Assembly (NCBI GenBank): GCA_963717125.1
Contig: CAVQVG010000019.1
Span: 62,001-126,000 of the forward strand
DNA: 64,000 nt
Direction: 5' to 3'
Source: RYN-230 sp963717125
Lineage (GTDB): Bacteria; Actinomycetota; Actinomycetes; Streptosporangiales; Streptosporangiaceae
A program made the position numbers and the translations under genes. A model generated the notes under the pieces. That model ran no database searches. It was not told the origin of the DNA and saw nothing but the letters and a program-made list of their open reading frames with translations. Below are positions 60,801 to 64,000 of the stretch, piece after piece. How positions within the stretch are numbered: position 1 is the stretch's first letter; every line of letters begins with the position of its first letter.

Positions 60801-62207
60801 GTGCGGGAGAGCGACAACACGCACGGCCAGCGCTCGGTGAGGTCAGGCGGCCAGGATGTGACCACGGGCCGCCAGGACGTGGTCACGGGCCGGCGGCCCG
60901 TGACCACGGGCCGGCGGCGGCCGCCCGCTGGCCGGCTTACCGCGCTCACGGCCCTGTCGGCGGCCGGATGCCTGGTCGTCGCCGCCTGCTCCAGCGGCGG
61001 CTCACCCGCCTCCAGCGGGTCAGCCGGGAAGCCGTCCGGCAAGTCGTCCGCGCACGCCGTCACGGCGTCCAGCGCGGCGCTGTCCATCACGCCGGTTAAC
61101 GGCGCCCGGACGGCCAACCCCGCCAAGGGCGTCACGGTCAAGGCCAGCGAAGGGACGATCAAGAGCGTCACGGTGACCGCCGGGCACGACGCGGTGAGCG
61201 GGTCGCTGAACAAGGCGCACACGGTGTGGCGGAGCGCCTGGGCGCTGCAGCCGTCGCGCAACTACAGCGTGCACGCCACCGCGGTCAACTCGGCTGGCAA
61301 GACGGTCGACTCGGTGAGCAGCTTCCGCACCCTGACCCCGGCCGCGACCGACACCGCGATGATCTTCGAGGGGTACAAGCAGAGCTACGGGGTGGGCATC
61401 CCGATCCGGCTCACGTTCAGCTCGCCGGTCAGCAACCGGGCCGCGGTGGAGCGGTCGCTGGAGGTGACCAGCTCCAAGCCGGTGACCGGGTCGTGGTACT
61501 GGGACGGCGACCAGACGCTGTACTTCCGCACGATGAACTACTGGCAGCCTGGTACCACGGTCTCCTTCACCGGGCACCTGGCCGGGCTGGAGGCCTCCCC
61601 CGGCGTCTACTTCACCGCCGACCTGACCCAGACGTTCGACATCGGGCCGTCGCTGATCGTGGTGGCCAGCACCAAGACGCACTACCTGAACGTCTACTAC
61701 AAGGGCAAGCTGTGGGGGCACTGGCCGATCAGCACCGGCCGGCCCGGCCTGGACACGGTGGACGGCACGTACATCACGCTGGAAAAGGGCAACCCGGTGC
61801 GGATGGTCGGCAACGGCTACAACGAGCTGGTCAACGACGCGGTCCGGTTCACCTACAGCGGGGACTATCTGCACTCCGCGCCCTGGTCCGTGGGTGAGCA
61901 GGGGTTCACCAACGTCAGCCACGGCTGCGTGAACCTGTCCCCCCAGCACGCGGCCATGTACTACAACCTGGCCACCCCGGGCGACCCGGTGACGGTTGTC
62001 GGCAGCCCAGCCGCGGGCAAGTGGGATGACGGGTTCACGGTCTGGTTCCTGTCCTGGAAGCAGCTGCTCAAGGGCAGCGCGCTGGGCATGGCGGTGCAGG
62101 CCGGGCCGTCCGGCAGCACGTTCGTCAGCCCCTCGACGATCACCGAGACGCCGCTGACGTCCCGGCTGGCCGGCGTCAAACCGGACAACTCGGCCCCGCA
62201 GAGCTGA
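60801..62207 (+). CDS. L,D-transpeptidase lipoprotein (LdtMt2-like)
   Basis: A 468-residue enzyme that makes 3-3 cross-links in peptidoglycan. GTG 60801 with AGGAGG 7 bases upstream. After about 45 basic residues, the helix LTALTALSAAGCLVVAAC ends in a lipobox with Cys63. Two Ig-like (Big_10-type) domains (about 95-285: ITPVNGARTANPAKGVTVKASEGTIKSVTV; FEGYKQSYGVGIPIRLTFSSPV) precede the YkuD domain (about 285-420) with His358 and SHGCVNLS, catalytic Cys376. A C-terminal extension follows. The lipidated Cys would be a substrate of the Lnt proteins encoded just upstream. Confidence 0.93.
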   Translation: MRESDNTHGQRSVRSGGQDVTTGRQDVVTGRRPVTTGRRRPPAGRLTALTALSAAGCLVVAACSSGGSPASSGSAGKPSGKSSAHAVTASSAALSITPVNGARTANPAKGVTVKASEGTIKSVTVTAGHDAVSGSLNKAHTVWRSAWALQPSRNYSVHATAVNSAGKTVDSVSSFRTLTPAATDTAMIFEGYKQSYGVGIPIRLTFSSPVSNRAAVERSLEVTSSKPVTGSWYWDGDQTLYFRTMNYWQPGTTVSFTGHLAGLEASPGVYFTADLTQTFDIGPSLIVVASTKTHYLNVYYKGKLWGHWPISTGRPGLDTVDGTYITLEKGNPVRMVGNGYNELVNDAVRFTYSGDYLHSAPWSVGEQGFTNVSHGCVNLSPQHAAMYYNLATPGDPVTVVGSPAAGKWDDGFTVWFLSWKQLLKGSALGMAVQAGPSGSTFVSPSTITETPLTSRLAGVKPDNSAPQS

Positions 62208-62246
62208 CCGCCGAGCCCGCCCGCGGTGCTTCGCCGTGGCACAGCG

Positions 62247-62302
62247 TTCGTGATCAACTGATTACTGTCGCTATATAGCGACAGTAATCGGTTGATCACG
62301 AA
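62247..62302. repeat. Palindromic intergenic element, copy 2
   Basis: A 56-bp palindrome with 28-bp arms (TTCGTGATCAACTGATTACT...) and no loop; only one position is mismatched (a G-T pair in RNA). Its right half shares CAGTAATCGGTTGATCACGA with the copy at 40352-40405. It separates convergent genes, and the TGA of the MFS gene lies within its right arm. Confidence 0.9.
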
Positions 62303-63948
62303 CGGCCGACGGCGCGGTTTGCGGTGCTGGGGTGCGGGGTGGAGCCAGCGGCGTCCTGAGCGTGGTAGCTGGCCAGCAGCCGCTCCTCGGCGGCCCGGCG
62401 CGGGAACCGGAAGAACACCAGGCTGGCCCCGAGCAGCACGGCGACGATGGCCGCGGTATAGGCCCACTGGTCACCGGCCAGGAAGGCACTCTTCGCCGCG
62501 GCGGTGATCTGGCTGGCGTACTGCGGGTAACGCTGGGCCACGGCCTGGGCGCCCGCGAACGACTTCTCCAGCTGGTTCTGCACGCTGCTGGTGATCTGCT
62601 GCCGGCGCGGCGCGTTCGCCACGGACCTGGCCACGGCGCTGGCGTACCCGGCCGTGAGCAGGGCGCCGAGCACCGACTGCATGATCGCGCCGCCCAGGTC
62701 CCGCTGCAGGTCGGCGGTGCCGGACGCCATGCCGGCCCGGCGGGTGGGCACCGAGCCGGTCAGCGAGTGCGACGCCGGGGTCCCGGCCAGCCCGACGCCG
62801 GTACCCAGGAAGACGAAGGCCAGCCCGACCGCCCAGTACCCGGTCCCGGCCCGCCACAGCAGCAGCATGGTCAGGAAGCTCAACAGGCAGAACAGGTACC
62901 CGCTGAGCAGCGTGAAGCCGGAGCCCCGGGTGTGTACCAGGCGGGCCGACAGCGGCGCGAACGCGACCAGGCAGACCGCCGCGGGCAGCACGGCCAGCCC
63001 GGCCGTGAGCGCCGAGTACCCCAGGACGTCCTGCAGGTACTGCTGGCCGACGAAGATCGCGCCCATCAGCGCGCCGAACACGATGATGCCGCCCACCGCC
63101 GCCACCCAGAAGATCCGCCGCCCGGCCACCTGGAGGTCGTAGAGCGGGGGCCGGGCGTGCCGCTGCCGGAGCACGAACCCGGCCCCGGCGGCCACCGCCA
63201 CCGCCCCGGTGCTGAACGCCAGCGCACCCGCCCTGGGCACCGGCGCGAAGTTGATCGTGATCACCACCGCGGCGACGAAGACCATGGACAGCACACCGCC
63301 CAGGTGATCCACCCGGCCGGTGGTCTCGTTGACGTGCGCCGGCACGAAGCGGACGGCCATCAGCAGCGCAACCACCGCCAGCGGCAAGGTGAGCAGGAAC
63401 GCCGATCCCCACCAGAAGTGCTGCAGCGCCAGGCCGGCCAGCATCGGGCCGAGCGCGGTGACCGCGCCGCCGATGCCGGACCACAACGCGATGGCCCGGG
63501 TCCGGGCCGGGCCCGACCACAGCGCGGTGATCAGGGCCAGCGTGGTGGGGTAGGCCATGCCCGCGGCCACCCCGCCGAGCAGGCGCCCGGCCACCAGGAC
63601 GGCGGCGTCCGGGGCGTAGGCGGCCAGCAGGCAGCCGGGCACGGACAGCAGCACGCCGCCGACCAGCAGCAGCTTGCGGCCGTACCGGTCGCCGACCGCG
63701 CCGAGGTAGAGCACCGAGCCGGCCAGGCCGAGCGAGTAGCCGATGGCGATGATGTCCAGGGTGGTCTGCCCGGCGTCGAAGGCCCGGCCGATGTCGGGCA
63801 GCACGACGTTGGCCACCGTCAGGTTCAGGTTGGCCACCGCCGCGACCAGGATCAGCGAGGTCAGCACCAGCCCGCCGCGGCCCGGCTGCGCTCCGCCGCG
63901 GGCGCGGGCGCCGCCCGCGGCCCCGCCGCGCACGGCGGCTGTGGCCAA
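62296..63948 (-). CDS. MFS drug exporter, DHA2 family (14 helices)
   Basis: A 550-residue H+-coupled exporter. Signature motifs: NLTVANVVLPDIGRAF in helix 1, GAVGDRYGRKLLLVGG (motif A), LLGGVAAGMAYPTTLALI and GSGIGGAVTALGPMLAG (motif C-like). About fourteen helices as expected for DHA2. It starts with TTG at 63948 behind GGGGAGGGGACC; a GTG at 63930 is an alternative. There is no TetR regulator in the window, so control is unknown. Its stop codon is contained in the palindromic element. Confidence 0.9.
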   Translation of the reverse strand: MATAAVRGGAAGGARARGGAQPGRGGLVLTSLILVAAVANLNLTVANVVLPDIGRAFDAGQTTLDIIAIGYSLGLAGSVLYLGAVGDRYGRKLLLVGGVLLSVPGCLLAAYAPDAAVLVAGRLLGGVAAGMAYPTTLALITALWSGPARTRAIALWSGIGGAVTALGPMLAGLALQHFWWGSAFLLTLPLAVVALLMAVRFVPAHVNETTGRVDHLGGVLSMVFVAAVVITINFAPVPRAGALAFSTGAVAVAAGAGFVLRQRHARPPLYDLQVAGRRIFWVAAVGGIIVFGALMGAIFVGQQYLQDVLGYSALTAGLAVLPAAVCLVAFAPLSARLVHTRGSGFTLLSGYLFCLLSFLTMLLLWRAGTGYWAVGLAFVFLGTGVGLAGTPASHSLTGSVPTRRAGMASGTADLQRDLGGAIMQSVLGALLTAGYASAVARSVANAPRRQQITSSVQNQLEKSFAGAQAVAQRYPQYASQITAAAKSAFLAGDQWAYTAAIVAVLLGASLVFFRFPRRAAEERLLASYHAQDAAGSTPHPSTANRAVGRS

Positions 63949-64000
63949 GGTCCCCTCCCCAGGACTGCTCCGGCCACCAGCACCGAGCCAATCAGCTCAG

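Overview
The window is about 64 kb of very GC-rich, densely coding DNA with frequent GTG starts, four-base start/stop overlaps and many families typical of filamentous Actinomycetota: SigG-type sigma factor, TipA-type MerR, DUF6879, DUF397-element-like small genes, class E/F sortase and an Rv3717-like amidase. The family cannot be fixed from sequence alone. No rRNA, tRNA or CRISPR array was seen.

Layout. 0-4.6 kb: cell-wall genes (lipoprotein amidase, a truncated flavoprotein, sortase with its likely substrate). 4.7-12 kb: a GH1 beta-glucosidase broken by a frameshift, a DsbA-like oxidoreductase, a MEDS/ATPase anti-sigma-type sensor, a DJ-1/PfpI protein and two secreted beta-propeller-like proteins facing each other across a perfect terminator. 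12-19.9 kb: LysR/cupin pair, self-regulating TipA-type MerR gene, cytochrome P450, sseA-sufE sulfur relay, a nickel transporter behind a Nur-like operator, a zinc-less DksA/TraR protein and a SigG-type sigma factor. 20-26.6 kb: an internally deleted LacI gene coupled to an orphan solute-binding lipoprotein, a 51-bp mini-element, hemolysin-III protein, SDR, methyltransferase and secreted GH5 cellulase. 26.9-31.2 kb: a cobalamin-riboswitch-controlled operon cbiB, bluB-cobT fusion, cobU, cobS that makes and attaches the lower ligand of B12. 31.3-37.9 kb: a receiver-flavoreductase / histidine kinase / UBP zinc-finger set and a molybdenum oxidoreductase / ferredoxin reductase / DUF6510 set. 38-46 kb: S53 peptidase and a GH42 beta-galactosidase/ABC importer operon. 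46.2-48.1 kb: a complete IS1182-type insertion sequence. 48.1-49.4 kb: serS. 49.7-54.9 kb: an accessory island with a DUF1003-DUF1003-RyR-TerB-like membrane protein and decayed small genes of an integrative element, bounded on part of its length by a 116-bp duplication of a methyltransferase 3' end. 55-64 kb: that methyltransferase, an EamA exporter, two tandem Lnt paralogues, an L,D-transpeptidase lipoprotein and a DHA2 drug exporter.

Themes. Envelope biogenesis recurs (amidase, sortase, two Lnt, L,D-transpeptidase, several lipoproteins). Sugar use is represented by GH1, GH5, GH42 and two binding proteins, but both LacI-type regulators appear damaged. Several reading frames are interrupted (4686-6057, 33582-35094, 52726-52890, 53928-54158), so either local decay or sequencing error must be considered. 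The most unusual items are the RyR-domain membrane protein on the island, a palindrome family that supplies the stop codons of two genes, the Nur-like operator, and the mini-element sharing ends with the IS.
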